Counted from the stretch's first letter, positions 17,257 to 26,705 are shown. The stretch: 48,320 nucleotides of DNA from Alphaproteobacteria bacterium (GCA_021775805.1 JAJFHD010000101.1:1-48320), one strand, 5' to 3'. Notes: generated by a model not told the origin, from the sequence alone. Numbers and translations are program-made.

Positions 17257-18648
17257 TCAGGCCGGCGGCATCCTGTTGAAGGCATCGAGCGCGGCAATCT
17301 TGTAGGCTTCCGCCAATGTCGGATAGTTGAAGGTATTTTCCACAAAATAGTCGAGCGTACCCTGGAGGTTAAGCACCGCCTGTCCGATATGAATCAGTTC
17401 TGTGGCGCCCTCGCCCACAATGTGACACCCCAGCAGACGTCTGGTCTTGATCGAAAAGATCATTTTCATCATGCCGGTCTCGAGCCCCATGATGTGACCC
17501 CGGCTGGTTTCCCGGAAACGCGCCACGCCGCTTTCATAGGGAATGCCGCGTTCAATCACCTCTTCTTCGTTCATCCCGATCGTGGAAATTTCGGGTACCG
17601 AGTAGATGCCGTAGGGGAAATACTCCGGCGGCGCATGGGCGTCGACGCTCAACGCATGGCAGGCAGCGATCCGGCCCTGCTCCATCGAAGTTGACGCGAG
17701 GCTCGGAAATCCGATGACATCGCCGGCAGCATAGATATGGGAAACAGCGGTCTGGAACGTGGCCTTGTCAACCTCGAGCCGGCCCCGGTGATCGACCTCC
17801 AGACCGCAGGCCTCAAGATTGAGACTGTCGGTAGCCCCCATCCGGCCGGCAGCAAACAAGACCATGTCGGCACGCACCGTCCGGCCGTTTTCCAGATGGA
17901 TCAGGCAGCCGCCGTTCTGGCGTTCAATCCGCTCGACCTTGCAGCCCATCCGCAGTGTGGTGCCACGATCGCGCAGCTGATGCATGAAATCCTCGATCAG
18001 CTCCCGATCGATGAAATCGAGCATGGTCTTGCGTGGCTCGATAATGGTCACGTGGACATCGAGCGCACTGAAAATCGTGGCATACTCGATCCCGATAACA
18101 CCGGCCCCGACAACCGCGAGGTTCTTCGGCAGGCTTTTCAGCTCCAACACCTCGTCGCTGTCGAGCACCATTTCACCATCAAACGGGATTGTGTCAGGCC
18201 GAAATGGTTTCGTGCCTACGGTAAGCACGAACTTGTCGCCGGTGAACTGGATGATCTCGCCGCCTTCTGCCGTCACTTCGATCGTATTGGCATCGACAAA
18301 CTTCGCCGTGCCCTTGAGAGTCGTGACCTGGTTGCGGGCAAACTGGTGTTCGAGAACCTCTACTTCGTGGTTGAGGGTAATGTGCAATCGTTTCCGCAGG
18401 TCTTCCGCCGAGATATCCTGCTTGACCCGGTAGGCCCGGCCATAAAAACCCCGTTCGCGCCAACCCGACAGGTTGAGCACGGTTTCGCGCAGCGTCTTGC
18501 TCGGTATGGTTCCTGTATGAACCGATACACCACCGACCCGGCGGCCCTTCTCGACAACCAGGACGTTACGGTTGAGCTTGGCGGCCTGGATCGCAGCCCG
18601 TCTGCCCGCTGGTCCGCTACCGATCACAATCAGGTCATAATGATGCAT
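17257..18648 (-). CDS. sthA: Soluble pyridine nucleotide transhydrogenase
   Basis: 463 residues, flavoprotein disulfide-reductase fold. FAD motif LIVIGSGPAGRRAAIQAAKL at the N-terminus. Where lipoamide dehydrogenase has the redox pair Cys-x4-Cys, this protein reads VSVHTGTIPSKTLRET with no cysteine pair, as in SthA (family form HWGTIPSKAL). The NAD motif GAGVIGIEYATIFSAL and the late FAD motif IYAAGDVIGFPSLASTSMEQGR are present. It exchanges reducing equivalents between NADPH and NAD+ in the cytoplasm. The start ATG 18648 is the typical MHHYDLIVIGSG opening. It is divergent from the aldo-keto reductase gene (160 bases apart) and its 3' end faces tRNA-Ser. Confidence 0.92.
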   Translation of the reverse strand: MHHYDLIVIGSGPAGRRAAIQAAKLNRNVLVVEKGRRVGGVSVHTGTIPSKTLRETVLNLSGWRERGFYGRAYRVKQDISAEDLRKRLHITLNHEVEVLEHQFARNQVTTLKGTAKFVDANTIEVTAEGGEIIQFTGDKFVLTVGTKPFRPDTIPFDGEMVLDSDEVLELKSLPKNLAVVGAGVIGIEYATIFSALDVHVTIIEPRKTMLDFIDRELIEDFMHQLRDRGTTLRMGCKVERIERQNGGCLIHLENGRTVRADMVLFAAGRMGATDSLNLEACGLEVDHRGRLEVDKATFQTAVSHIYAAGDVIGFPSLASTSMEQGRIAACHALSVDAHAPPEYFPYGIYSVPEISTIGMNEEEVIERGIPYESGVARFRETSRGHIMGLETGMMKMIFSIKTRRLLGCHIVGEGATELIHIGQAVLNLQGTLDYFVENTFNYPTLAEAYKIAALDAFNRMPPA

Positions 18649-18808
18649 AACCAAGGTCCCGCTCTCGTTGGTTCATTGCCGGACAGCGCCGAAATTTCCC
18701 AGATCATGAGAATCACCTTGTGCCCAATGGAAACTTTTTCGATAAACGGACTCGAAGTCAAATTTCCCGACACCACCCCTGCCGATGTATCAGGAGCCCG
18801 ATAGCACA

Positions 18809-19846
18809 ATGAGTTCAATCCAGGAGTCGCAATACCGCCTGCTTGGCCGTAGCGGCCTTCGTGTCTCGCCGATTTGCCTCGGAACCATGATGTTTGGAGG
18901 GCGGGCCGACAAACGGGCCTCTTTCGACCTCATTTCCATGGCCCATGACGACGGGGTCAATTTCATCGACACCGCAGATCAGTACAACCACGGCGCTTCC
19001 GAGGAAATTGTCGGCGAAGCACTCGAGAAGCGGCGCCACGATTTTGTTCTGGCGACCAAAGTCGGCAATCCCATGAGTGACCGTGTCAACGAATGCGGTC
19101 TCGGCCGCGCATGGATCATGCGTGCCGTGGAGGGCTCGCTCAAGCGCCTGCGGACCGACTTTATCGACGTCTATTACTTGCACCTGGAAGATCACGACAC
19201 ACCGCTTGAAACCACCATCTCTGCCATCGGCGACCTTATCCGGCAGGGCAAGATCAGAACGTTCGGCGTCAGCAACTTCCGTTCCTGGAGGATCGCGGAG
19301 ATCATACGTCTGTGCGATGCCATGGGCATCGACCGGCCTGTGGTATCGCAGCCCTACTACAACGCCTTGAACCGGCAGCCGGAAGTCGAGCAACTTCCCG
19401 TTTGCGGTCACTACGGCATGGCGGTGGTTTCCTACAGCCCCCTTGCCCGGGGCGTGCTCACCGGCAAGTACCTGCCCGACACCGCTCCGCCTGCCGGCAG
19501 CAGGGCAGACGCAAAGGACGTGCGCATGATGGAGAGCGAATGGCGCCCGAAGTCGCTTGAGATCGCACAGAAGGTCAAGGACCACGCCGAAGGCCTTGGC
19601 ATCACGCCTGGTCAGTTTGCCGTCTCCTGGACCCTCAACAATCGGCTGGTGACGTCAATCCTGGCCGGTCCGCGAACACCGGAGCAATGGCGCGATTACG
19701 TCGACGCTCTCGATTACCGGTTCACGGCGGATGATGAGACTTTCATGGACAAGCTTGTGCCTTCCGGCCATCCGTCCACCTACGGTTACAACGACCCGCG
19801 TTATCCGCTTGAAGGAAGGCCGGCGCGAACCGACACGAAGATGTAG
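18809..19846 (+). CDS. Aldo/keto reductase
   Basis: 345 residues, a (beta/alpha)8 NADPH-dependent reductase. The catalytic tetrad is visible: Asp (FIDTADQYNHG), Tyr in the same stretch, Lys (LATKVGNP) and His (YYLHLEDHD). The NADPH-contact tail LAGPRTPEQWRDYVDAL is typical of the AKR11/AKR12-like groups. It would reduce aldehydes or ketones in the cytoplasm; the substrate is open. The start ATG 18809 has an AGGAG site 12 bases upstream; an in-frame ATG at 18785 lacks one. It converges with the TAXI-receptor gene, with a hairpin in the short gap. Confidence 0.87.
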   Translation: MSSIQESQYRLLGRSGLRVSPICLGTMMFGGRADKRASFDLISMAHDDGVNFIDTADQYNHGASEEIVGEALEKRRHDFVLATKVGNPMSDRVNECGLGRAWIMRAVEGSLKRLRTDFIDVYYLHLEDHDTPLETTISAIGDLIRQGKIRTFGVSNFRSWRIAEIIRLCDAMGIDRPVVSQPYYNALNRQPEVEQLPVCGHYGMAVVSYSPLARGVLTGKYLPDTAPPAGSRADAKDVRMMESEWRPKSLEIAQKVKDHAEGLGITPGQFAVSWTLNNRLVTSILAGPRTPEQWRDYVDALDYRFTADDETFMDKLVPSGHPSTYGYNDPRYPLEGRPARTDTKM

Positions 19847-19860
19847 CGGAACTCTCCTGA

Positions 19861-19881
19861 CGGCACCCGTCGCCGGTGCCG
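19861..19881. terminator. Hairpin between convergent genes
   Basis: CGGCACC pairs with GGTGCCG across a 7-nt loop in the 44-base gap between the aldo-keto reductase and TAXI-receptor genes. There is no T-run on either side, so termination is only suggested. Confidence 0.35.
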
Positions 19882-19890
19882 CATCGGCGT

Positions 19891-20997
19891 CTACTGTGCC
19901 TGCTGCTTCCGCCAGGTCAGGAACTGGCTGAACATCTGGTCGACAGTCGATGCATCCAAGCCTTCACCCTGACCGGACAACGCCAGGAACTCTTCAAACT
20001 GGCGCCTGTCCGCTTCCGATGCCTGGCGAACCGGTCCGTTACCGGCCAACAAGGCCTCCGCAGGGGCAAATCGCGTCCAGCCTTCAAGATCCTTCGCGAA
20101 ATTGGCGTCGCGCCATTTGGGATGGTATTTTTTGTCTTTCAAGGTCTTGGCATTGGCAAACAAGGTTTTGGCGAAGGCTGCAAGCTTGCGATAGCGTCGG
20201 TGGTTCTTGGGCCAGTTCGAGGTAATCAACACACTGGCGACAGTCACCGTGTCGATTGTCTGCCCCTTCTCGACCAATCCCGGATAGTCCGCATGCCGGA
20301 TCTGATTGGCCACGTACGAACTGCCCAGCCGATCGGTCATCTTGATTGGAAGAATGTGCAGGCCGTCCTCTGCCGAGAGCCTAGCCACTGTTGCATGGGG
20401 TTTTGCCGCTGCAATCACCGTGGCGGCAATCTCGCCGCTCTTGATTCTCTTGAACGCGTCCGCCTGGCTTAAGGCAACACGGTGAACCGGAATGTTCAAC
20501 GCCTCGAAGAGCATATAGGGCGTCGACACGATACGCTCCGTGCCGGGGCCGAAATTGACGACCTTGTTCGCGAGTTGGGACACATCCCGGATGCCGCGGC
20601 CGGCGATGATGTGGATTTCGTCATGGGAGATCCAGGATATCAGACGAATGTACTTCTCCACGTCCGGATAGAGCTTGCGCTGGCGTTTGGCCGCATTGAG
20701 AACGTCGGCGTGAATCATGCCCACTTCAACCTGTCTTGTGTAGATCAGATTCATGACGTCCTGTGCCGAACCCAAACCGAAAATCGGCGCCATGGCCATT
20801 CCGCTCTTTGTTCGCACCACCGATTCAATGTCGCTCACGAACCGCTTGTTGGAGCCGTCGATACTGCCGGACACAATTGTGATCGGCGAATAGGGTTCAG
20901 CCGACTGCGCCGCCACCTCCTTTGTCATTGTCAACATGCAGAGAGTCAAAGCCACACCGATGGCTGACACTCCCATGATCATTGCTTTCACGGACAC
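19891..20997 (-). CDS. TAXI-family TRAP solute-binding protein
   Basis: 368 residues. Signal peptide (VSVKAMIMGVSAIGVALTL to about EVAAQS), then the TAXI receptor fold: ITIVSGSIDGSNKRFVSDIESVV, SAQDVMNLIYTRQVEVGMIHADV, and KVVNFGPGTERIVSTPYMLFEAL, the family's ligand-cleft segments. TAXI receptors deliver organic acids to TRAP transporters in the periplasm. No TRAP membrane subunit gene (fused 4TM-12TM) lies near, so it is an orphan receptor. The start is GTG 20997, because AAGGAGG ends five bases before it; longer frames upstream have no such site. It follows the LysM-receptor gene on the same strand by 118 bases. Confidence 0.82.
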   Translation of the reverse strand: MSVKAMIMGVSAIGVALTLCMLTMTKEVAAQSAEPYSPITIVSGSIDGSNKRFVSDIESVVRTKSGMAMAPIFGLGSAQDVMNLIYTRQVEVGMIHADVLNAAKRQRKLYPDVEKYIRLISWISHDEIHIIAGRGIRDVSQLANKVVNFGPGTERIVSTPYMLFEALNIPVHRVALSQADAFKRIKSGEIAATVIAAAKPHATVARLSAEDGLHILPIKMTDRLGSSYVANQIRHADYPGLVEKGQTIDTVTVASVLITSNWPKNHRRYRKLAAFAKTLFANAKTLKDKKYHPKWRDANFAKDLEGWTRFAPAEALLAGNGPVRQASEADRRQFEEFLALSGQGEGLDASTVDQMFSQFLTWRKQQAQ

Positions 20998-21115
20998 CGA
21001 TTCCTCCTTCAGTCCGGCTCGTTTCACCCGCCTCGTCTGAATTCTGAACATAGATCCCGCCTGCGCGAGATTGACCCTGAACATATCCCGTTCCGACGTC
21101 TTCAGGACCGGACAG

Positions 21116-22198
21116 TCAGTTCAACTGCCAGTAGGGGGCCAGATGTTTTTCCACGAGCGCATCGTACTCGCCGCTTTCACGCAGTGACGCCACGGCTTTG
21201 TTCACATGTTCCAGCAACTTGTCTCCGTGAGGGTTCGTCTTGGATGTGAGAACATGCAGGCCGACAACCGACATGGGGCGCTTGAGCACAACCACCTTGC
21301 CACCGAGTTTCAGATCGTTGATCGCATCTTTCCCGGTGATTTCATTCATCGAAACCGCATCGACCTCGCCCCGGTCCAGCATCTTGAAGCACTCGCCGAC
21401 GGTTACCGGACGGGCAAGCTTGACCTGATCGTTCGCCAGCCAGTTGCGGCCTTTCTGATCGAAGTCGAACGAAAAATACCCCTTTGGACGACACAGGGTC
21501 TTGCCGATGATCTCACTGTCGGTGTCGAACTTGAGATCGGAGCCGCTCTTCACGAACAGCATGATCAGCACCTGGAACACCGGTTGGGAAAACTTGAAAT
21601 TTCCACATCTGTATTTCGCATCGCCGATCAGATTTGGTGCTTCACAGTCGGGCCGATACCAGGGGAACACACCGTCGAACTTGTTCGCGATCGCCAGCGG
21701 CAGATGCGCCGACCAGTCATTAACCCATGAGATGGAAACCTTTGGACCTCCATACTCCTTGGTCCGTTTCTTGAAAGCCGTCGACAACAGGTCGGTCACG
21801 AGACCGCCGTCGGGCAGTTTTTGATCCGTGTAGGGCTCATAATCGCCCGCTGTCACCAGCAGAAGCGACGGTGCAGCCGTCTTGGCGGACGCCGCAACCG
21901 GCGTCGGCTCAACTTCGTCCGCGCGCGGCGGCGGCAGTTGCGAACCGTCAATGCAGGGGAGTCTGACACGTGTTCCCGGGTAGATAACCGACGGGTCGCT
22001 TCCCAAAACAGACTGGTTTGAATTGAAGATGACTGTCCACTGAAACCCGTTCCGATAGGTCCGATTGGCAATCGCGAACAACGAGTCACCGCGCCGGATC
22101 TTATAGCTCTTGCCGCAGGTCTGTGCATAAGACGCGGAATTCGAAATCAGAACTGCAGCCACCGCTGCCAAAATGATCTTGGACAAAATACGAAACAT
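21116..22198 (-). CDS. LysM domain fused to ABC-type (SBP_bac_3) receptor
   Basis: 360 residues. Signal peptide (1-25, ending NSASYAQ), then a LysM domain at about 28-78 (SYKIRRGDSLFAIANRTYRN and YPGTRVRLP), a Pro/Ala linker, then a family-3 solute-binding domain (about 107-360) with LLLVTAGDYEPYTDQKLPDGG, the usual TGxYEPFT-like opening, and a closing CFKMLDRGEVDAVSMNE. LysM binds peptidoglycan, so the receptor is probably tethered to the wall. No amino-acid ABC permease or ATPase gene adjoins. The start ATG 22198 has GGGAGAA. Ligand unknown; it may work with the TAXI receptor gene downstream or as a sensor. Confidence 0.8.
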   Translation of the reverse strand: MFRILSKIILAAVAAVLISNSASYAQTCGKSYKIRRGDSLFAIANRTYRNGFQWTVIFNSNQSVLGSDPSVIYPGTRVRLPCIDGSQLPPPRADEVEPTPVAASAKTAAPSLLLVTAGDYEPYTDQKLPDGGLVTDLLSTAFKKRTKEYGGPKVSISWVNDWSAHLPLAIANKFDGVFPWYRPDCEAPNLIGDAKYRCGNFKFSQPVFQVLIMLFVKSGSDLKFDTDSEIIGKTLCRPKGYFSFDFDQKGRNWLANDQVKLARPVTVGECFKMLDRGEVDAVSMNEITGKDAINDLKLGGKVVVLKRPMSVVGLHVLTSKTNPHGDKLLEHVNKAVASLRESGEYDALVEKHLAPYWQLN

Positions 22199-22703
22199 CT
22201 GGTTCTCCCAATCGTCGGTGCCTCGATGACGGCACCACCCCAAAAGCGCTGAGCGCGTCGATTTTTTGTGGCCACCATGGTGCTGATCGTCAGCCACATT
22301 TCCGACCGGTTACTCTTCTAGGCAGCACCGACGAAAACGTTGGTGCAACTTCATATGCCAAGCAAAACATGCCAAGCAAAGATTGATTCACATGCTTTGC
22401 GGCATATTTCAGGAGGCAATTATTTCAGATTAATTCAACAAAATGTCGCAAATAAGTCACATATTGGAATATACGTTGCCACATTGATGACAAACTATAC
22501 TCACTTTTCTCCACAACTTGCCGAAATATGAACAATTTTGGTGTTATATACACATTTATTTACATATATATATCGATACAGATTGACGTTTTACTTAACT
22601 CAACCAGAGCGGTTCATTATGCGGCGAAGGATCACGAATGTCCAAAAATGTCGAATCTGTGCTATTCAGTCGACCGCACTCTGTTCATTGGGGAACTTCA
22701 ACC
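22199..22703. other. AT-rich gap with small repeats
   Basis: 505 bases with no supportable gene. The part from about 22330 to 22620 is clearly richer in A/T than the rest of the window, with runs such as ATATATATAT. It has a hairpin (GCACC...GGTGC, 22325-22346) and a 14-base near-tandem repeat (22355-22380). It must contain the promoters of the divergent LysM-receptor and lipoprotein genes. Confidence 0.5.
22355..22380. repeat. Tandem repeat ATGCCAAGCAAA
   Basis: Two copies of ATGCCAAGCAAA occur 14 bases apart, and a nearby CTTTGC is complementary to the GCAAAG at the end of the second copy. Helical-turn-scale spacing suggests a regulator site, but nothing identifies the regulator. Confidence 0.35.
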
Positions 22704-23282
22704 ATGCTTTCAAGGCTCTTGTCTCTGATTGTCGCCTGCACCCTTTTGTCGGCATGCATTGTCGAGACGGAGGTCTTTCTTTCCGATCCCATCAAATCGA
22801 CCGTCGATGAGCGGTTGCTCGGCTCATGGTTGCCGGCATCACCGGACGGGGGGACTCCAGGTGGTCACGTAATCGTTTCACGCGACAAGAAACATCCGGG
22901 TAACCTGCTAACGCTTACCCTCAAAGACAAGGACCCCGACCGTGAGCCCGGTATCATGCAGGCTTGGACGACGACGTTGGGCAACCGCACCTATCTCAAC
23001 CTGAAAGCCGAACAGGATGACGGGCAAATCGTGGTGGCCTACCGGTTTGCCGGTGCCGACAAGCTTGAAGTAGCGCAAATGGATCCCAAGGCCTTTGCCG
23101 CGTTGGTCGATGCCAAGAAAGTCGCGGGCACGGTCAGCAAATCCTATGGATCCTCCGCAGTAACACTCACCGACACCAGAGAGAACATAATCGCCTTGCT
23201 CACCGCTCCCGGAAACCAGATCCTCTTACCGTTCGACAATGTCAAGCTGACGGTGCGGCTTACGAAGATAAAATCAAACTGA
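22704..23282 (+). CDS. Small lipoprotein, function unknown
   Basis: 192 residues. It opens MLSRLLSLIVACTLLSACIVE, a lipoprotein signal with lipobox LSAC, so Cys18 would be lipidated. The mature part begins by describing a typical short beta-rich fold (ERLLGSWLPASPDGG, then LTLTLKDKD and RTYLNLKAEQDDG), reminiscent of the many small lipoproteins that start with a LLGxW element. No family could be named. The start ATG 22704 has GGGGAA before it; a longer in-frame start at 22638 would bury the signal peptide. It precedes hutC by 165 bases but the HutC sites lie between, so it is probably not part of the hut unit. Confidence 0.65.
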   Translation: MLSRLLSLIVACTLLSACIVETEVFLSDPIKSTVDERLLGSWLPASPDGGTPGGHVIVSRDKKHPGNLLTLTLKDKDPDREPGIMQAWTTTLGNRTYLNLKAEQDDGQIVVAYRFAGADKLEVAQMDPKAFAALVDAKKVAGTVSKSYGSSAVTLTDTRENIIALLTAPGNQILLPFDNVKLTVRLTKIKSN

Positions 23283-23362
23283 CAGTTTAGACCGTATCTG
23301 GTCCGGCCTCCCGTCCGGCGCAATCGTCCGGTGACGTTGCCAGAGTTTGCCCGGCGCATATC

Positions 23363-23374
23363 TTGTATATACAA
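23363..23374. promoter_or_regulatory. HutC operator candidate 1
   Basis: TTGTATATACAA is a perfect 12-base palindrome, 73 bases before the hutC start. HutC regulators of proteobacteria bind closely similar TTGTAT-type palindromes. The identical sequence recurs between hutF and hutI (36433-36444). Confidence 0.8.
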
Positions 23375-23386
23375 CTTGCTATCAAT

Positions 23387-23396
23387 TGTATATACA
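23387..23396. promoter_or_regulatory. HutC operator candidate 2
   Basis: A second TGTATATACA palindrome lies with its centre 23 bases from the first, about two helical turns, so two HutC dimers could bind side by side and autoregulate the hutC-hutH unit. Confidence 0.72.
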
Positions 23397-23447
23397 GGTC
23401 CCGATCCAAGCGATAAGCTGGCTGCAAGCTTCAGGGAGCATGACGGT

Positions 23448-24218
23448 ATGGATGAAACCATTCCGCGTTACCAACGGGTTCAAAATTATATCCTGGACCG
23501 CATCGACAGCGGCATCTGGGCGGTCGACCAGCGCGTTCCGTCAGAGCACGAACTGGTGGCCGAGCTTGGCGTCAGCCGAATGACGGTAAACCGGGCGGTC
23601 CGGGAGCTTACGTCCCAGGGGCGATTGCGCCGGGTTCAGGGACTTGGAACCTTTGTCGCTGACCCGCGGCCGCAGGTTGAGCTTCTTGAAATCAAAAACA
23701 TCGCCGACGAGATCAGGGCGCGCCAGGGCCAGTACGATTGCGCCGTGAAATTCGTGGACAAAATCCTGGCCGACGACGAACAGGCCGCACACCTGAGCGT
23801 ACCGGTCGGCACCACGATCTTCCACTCGCTCATTGTTCATCGGGAAAACACCGTCCCGATTCAACTCGAGGACCGTCTGGTGAACCCCGCCGCCGCTCCC
23901 GATTATCTGACGATCGACTTTCAACAGACGACGCCCAACGAGTATCTCATGAAGGTGGCGCCGGTCACCGACGTGGAGCACATCGTCGATGCCGTCCTGC
24001 CCGACCGTCAGACCTGCCGGTTGCTGGACATCAAAACACAGGCGCCTTGCCTGTTGCTTCACCGCAAGACCTGGTCTCGCGGCGTGGTTGCCTCGCGGGC
24101 CTGGTTGACCCACCCGGCAAGCCGGTACCGGCTCGGCACCCGCTTCACCGCCGATGACAACCCGTCACCCTATCCCGCACTGGAATCCCTGATCAAAAGA
24201 GAAGTTGCTGCCAAATGA
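23448..24218 (+). CDS. hutC: Histidine utilisation repressor HutC (GntR family)
   Basis: 256 residues. Winged-helix GntR domain 1-75 ([20 protein letters not shown], then [20 protein letters not shown], the recognition helix) and a UTRA effector domain (about 95-240) with [10 protein letters not shown] and the closing RYRLGTRF. HutC senses urocanate and represses hut genes. The gene heads the operon; its ATGA overlaps the hutU start. ATG 23448 has AGGGAG nine bases upstream; the frame extends upstream through the operators, which argues against an earlier start. Two TGTATATACA palindromes upstream point to autoregulation. Confidence 0.92.
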   Translation: MDETIPRYQRVQNYILDRIDSGIWAVDQRVPSEHELVAELGVSRMTVNRAVRELTSQGRLRRVQGLGTFVADPRPQVELLEIKNIADEIRARQGQYDCAVKFVDKILADDEQAAHLSVPVGTTIFHSLIVHRENTVPIQLEDRLVNPAAAPDYLTIDFQQTTPNEYLMKVAPVTDVEHIVDAVLPDRQTCRLLDIKTQAPCLLLHRKTWSRGVVASRAWLTHPASRYRLGTRFTADDNPSPYPALESLIKREVAAK

Positions 24219-25888
24219 ACGCCCCCACGCGCACCGACAATACCCGTGACATCAAAGCGCCGCATGGTCCCGAACTCACCTGCAAGAGCTGGACGACTGA
24301 AGCTGCCATGCGCATGCTGATGAACAATCTGGATTCCGACGTGGCGGAAAACCCCCAGGAACTCGTGGTCTATGGCGGCATCGGCCGTGCGGCCAGGAAC
24401 TGGGAGAGTTTCGACGCAATCGTGTCCTCGCTCCGCTCTCTCGAAGAAGACGAAACCATGCTCGTTCAGTCGGGCAAGCCGGTAGGCGTTTTCAAGACCC
24501 ACACTGACGCCCCGCGCGTGCTGATCGCCAATTCAAATCTCGTCCCCAACTGGGCCACCTGGGAACATTTTCATCACCTCGACCGGGCAGGCCTCATGAT
24601 GTACGGCCAGATGACCGCGGGCTCCTGGATCTATATCGGCAGCCAGGGCATTGTTCAGGGCACATACGAAACCTTCGTTGAAGTCGGCCGCCGGCATTTT
24701 GGCGGCGACCTCACGGGCAAGTGGATCCTGACCGGCGGCCTTGGCGGTATGGGCGGCGCGCAACCGCTGGCTGCCACCATGGCCGGGGCCTCCATGCTGG
24801 CGGTCGAGTGCCAGCCAAGCCGCATCGAAATGCGCCTGCGCACAGGATACCTCGACCGTCAGGCGACAGATCTGGACGACGCCCTCGCCCTGATGGATAA
24901 AGCGCGCGAAACCGGCGAACCGATTTCCGTGGGGCTGCTCGGCAATGCCGCCGACATTTTCCCCGAACTTGTCGAACGCGGCATCAAACCGGACGTGGTC
25001 ACCGATCAGACCAGTGCCCACGATCCCCTCAATGGATACCTGCCGTCAGGCTGGACTTTGGCACAATGGGAACAGCGCCGGGAAAGCGATCCAGAGGGTA
25101 CCAGCAGGGCTGCGAAGGAATCCATGGCGGTCCATGTACGCGCCATGCTCGATTTCCACGAACAGGGTGTCCCTACCCTGGATTACGGCAACAACATCCG
25201 TCAGATGGCCAAGGAGATGGGGGTCGATAACGCATTCGATTTCCCGGGCTTTGTGCCCGCCTATATCCGCCCCCTCTTCTGCCGCGGTGTCGGGCCGTTC
25301 CGCTGGGCCGCTTTGTCCGGTGACCCTGAGGACATCTATCGCACCGACGCCAAGGTGAAAGAACTGATCCCCGACGACCCGCACTTGCATAACTGGCTCG
25401 ACATGGCCCGCGAACGCATACACTTCCAGGGCCTGCCGTCACGGATTTGCTGGGTCGGTCTTGGTCAAAGGCACCGTCTGGGATTGGCGTTCAACGAAAT
25501 GGTCGCAAACGGCGAATTGTCGGCGCCGGTGGTCATCGGCCGCGATCATCTGGATTCAGGTTCCGTTGCCAGTCCTAACCGCGAAACGGAAGACATGAAG
25601 GACGGCTCGGACGCGGTCTCCGACTGGCCCTTGCTCAATGCCCTCCTCAACACCGCATCCGGCGCCACCTGGGTATCCCTTCATCACGGCGGCGGCGTCG
25701 GCATGGGATTCTCCCAGCACGCCGGCATGGTGATTGTCGCTGACGGCACGGAAGCCGCGGCGAAACGTGTGGGTCGCGTCCTCTGGAATGATCCCGCAAC
25801 CGGTGTCATGCGCCACGCCGATGCGGGCTACGAAAGCGCCATCGATTGCGCGCGTGAAAACGGGCTTAACCTGCCGTTCCTCGACTAA
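24215..25888 (+). CDS. hutU: Urocanate hydratase
   Basis: 557 residues, the usual length. It converts urocanate to 4-imidazolone-5-propionate, using tightly bound NAD+ as an electrophile. Family marks: [19 protein letters not shown] and [13 protein letters not shown] near the N-terminus, the NAD-binding [19 protein letters not shown] (about 168-186), [20 protein letters not shown] in the active-site region, and the closing [20 protein letters not shown]. The start overlaps hutC by four bases (ATGA), so the two are translationally coupled. It is the second step of the pathway; hutH lies seven genes further on in the same unit. Confidence 0.96.
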   Translation: MNAPTRTDNTRDIKAPHGPELTCKSWTTEAAMRMLMNNLDSDVAENPQELVVYGGIGRAARNWESFDAIVSSLRSLEEDETMLVQSGKPVGVFKTHTDAPRVLIANSNLVPNWATWEHFHHLDRAGLMMYGQMTAGSWIYIGSQGIVQGTYETFVEVGRRHFGGDLTGKWILTGGLGGMGGAQPLAATMAGASMLAVECQPSRIEMRLRTGYLDRQATDLDDALALMDKARETGEPISVGLLGNAADIFPELVERGIKPDVVTDQTSAHDPLNGYLPSGWTLAQWEQRRESDPEGTSRAAKESMAVHVRAMLDFHEQGVPTLDYGNNIRQMAKEMGVDNAFDFPGFVPAYIRPLFCRGVGPFRWAALSGDPEDIYRTDAKVKELIPDDPHLHNWLDMARERIHFQGLPSRICWVGLGQRHRLGLAFNEMVANGELSAPVVIGRDHLDSGSVASPNRETEDMKDGSDAVSDWPLLNALLNTASGATWVSLHHGGGVGMGFSQHAGMVIVADGTEAAAKRVGRVLWNDPATGVMRHADAGYESAIDCARENGLNLPFLD

Positions 25889-25910
25889 TGCAATTCAGAA
25901 AGGAGCAGTC

Positions 25911-26705
25911 ATGAACGTATCACAAGACAATGTTGACGAATTTCAGAACGATGGCGTGGTTCTTCTGCGGGGCGCGTTTGCCGACTGGGTCGAGGTCCTG
26001 CGCGATGGCATTGACTGGAACATGTCAAACCCGTCCTACCGGGAACGCACTTACAGGCCAGACGACGGTTCGGCACCTTTCTTTCAGGACTACTGCACCT
26101 GGAACGACAATGAGTATTACCGTGATTTCGTAAATAACTCCGATGCCGGTGCTATCGCTGCCAGCCTCATGAAGTCCCGCACGGCGCGGATCTTCCACGA
26201 CCACATCCTGGTCAAGGAACCGGGCAATTCCGTCGTGACGCCATGGCACCAGGACCAGCCCTATTATCTCGTCGAAGGCGAGCAGACCGTCAGTTTCTGG
26301 TTGCCGCTAGATCCCATTGCCCGAGATCGGACGATAGAGTATGTGGCTGGATCGCACCGCTGGGACAAGAGTTTCAGACCCATGCGGTTCGACGGCACGC
26401 CGCTATTCCCCGGCGACGACAGTGAGGCGGTACCCGATGTCAACTCGAGGCGCGACGAACTCGACATCCGCGGCTGGGAAATGGAACCGGGTGACGCAAT
26501 AGCATTCAGTTTCCGCACCATCCACGGCGCACCGGCCAACAACTCCACGGTACGCCGACGGGTCATCTCGACACGCTGGACCGGCGATGACGCAAGGTTC
26601 GTTGCGCGTCCGGGTCAGACGTCACCGGCGTTCCCCGACGTTAAATATGAAGACGGGGCGCCGTTCGGTGGCGATCAGTTTCCAATCATTTACCCGGCCG
26701 CATGA
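25911..26705 (+). CDS. PhyH-family Fe(II)/2-oxoglutarate dioxygenase
   Basis: 264 residues. A jelly-roll dioxygenase of the phytanoyl-CoA hydroxylase family: it opens FQNDGVVLLRGAFADW, has the iron ligands His113 and Asp115 (TPWHQDQPYYL) and His205 (FRTIHGAPANN), and Arg215-217 following as the likely 2-oxoglutarate anchor. EYVAGSHRW is the usual strand before the second half. Relatives include ectoine and other amino-acid hydroxylases. It begins 22 bases after hutU with AAAGGAG, and the importer receptor gene follows after 34 bases, so it is inside the hut operon. That suggests it acts on a histidine-like compound; the reaction is unknown and it is not a known hut enzyme. Confidence 0.82.
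   Translation: MNVSQDNVDEFQNDGVVLLRGAFADWVEVLRDGIDWNMSNPSYRERTYRPDDGSAPFFQDYCTWNDNEYYRDFVNNSDAGAIAASLMKSRTARIFHDHILVKEPGNSVVTPWHQDQPYYLVEGEQTVSFWLPLDPIARDRTIEYVAGSHRWDKSFRPMRFDGTPLFPGDDSEAVPDVNSRRDELDIRGWEMEPGDAIAFSFRTIHGAPANNSTVRRRVISTRWTGDDARFVARPGQTSPAFPDVKYEDGAPFGGDQFPIIYPAA

Noticed and set aside
17737..18804. 355-codon open frame opposite sthA
   Set aside because: Antisense to a clear flavoprotein gene; long frames on the opposite strand are common at this GC.
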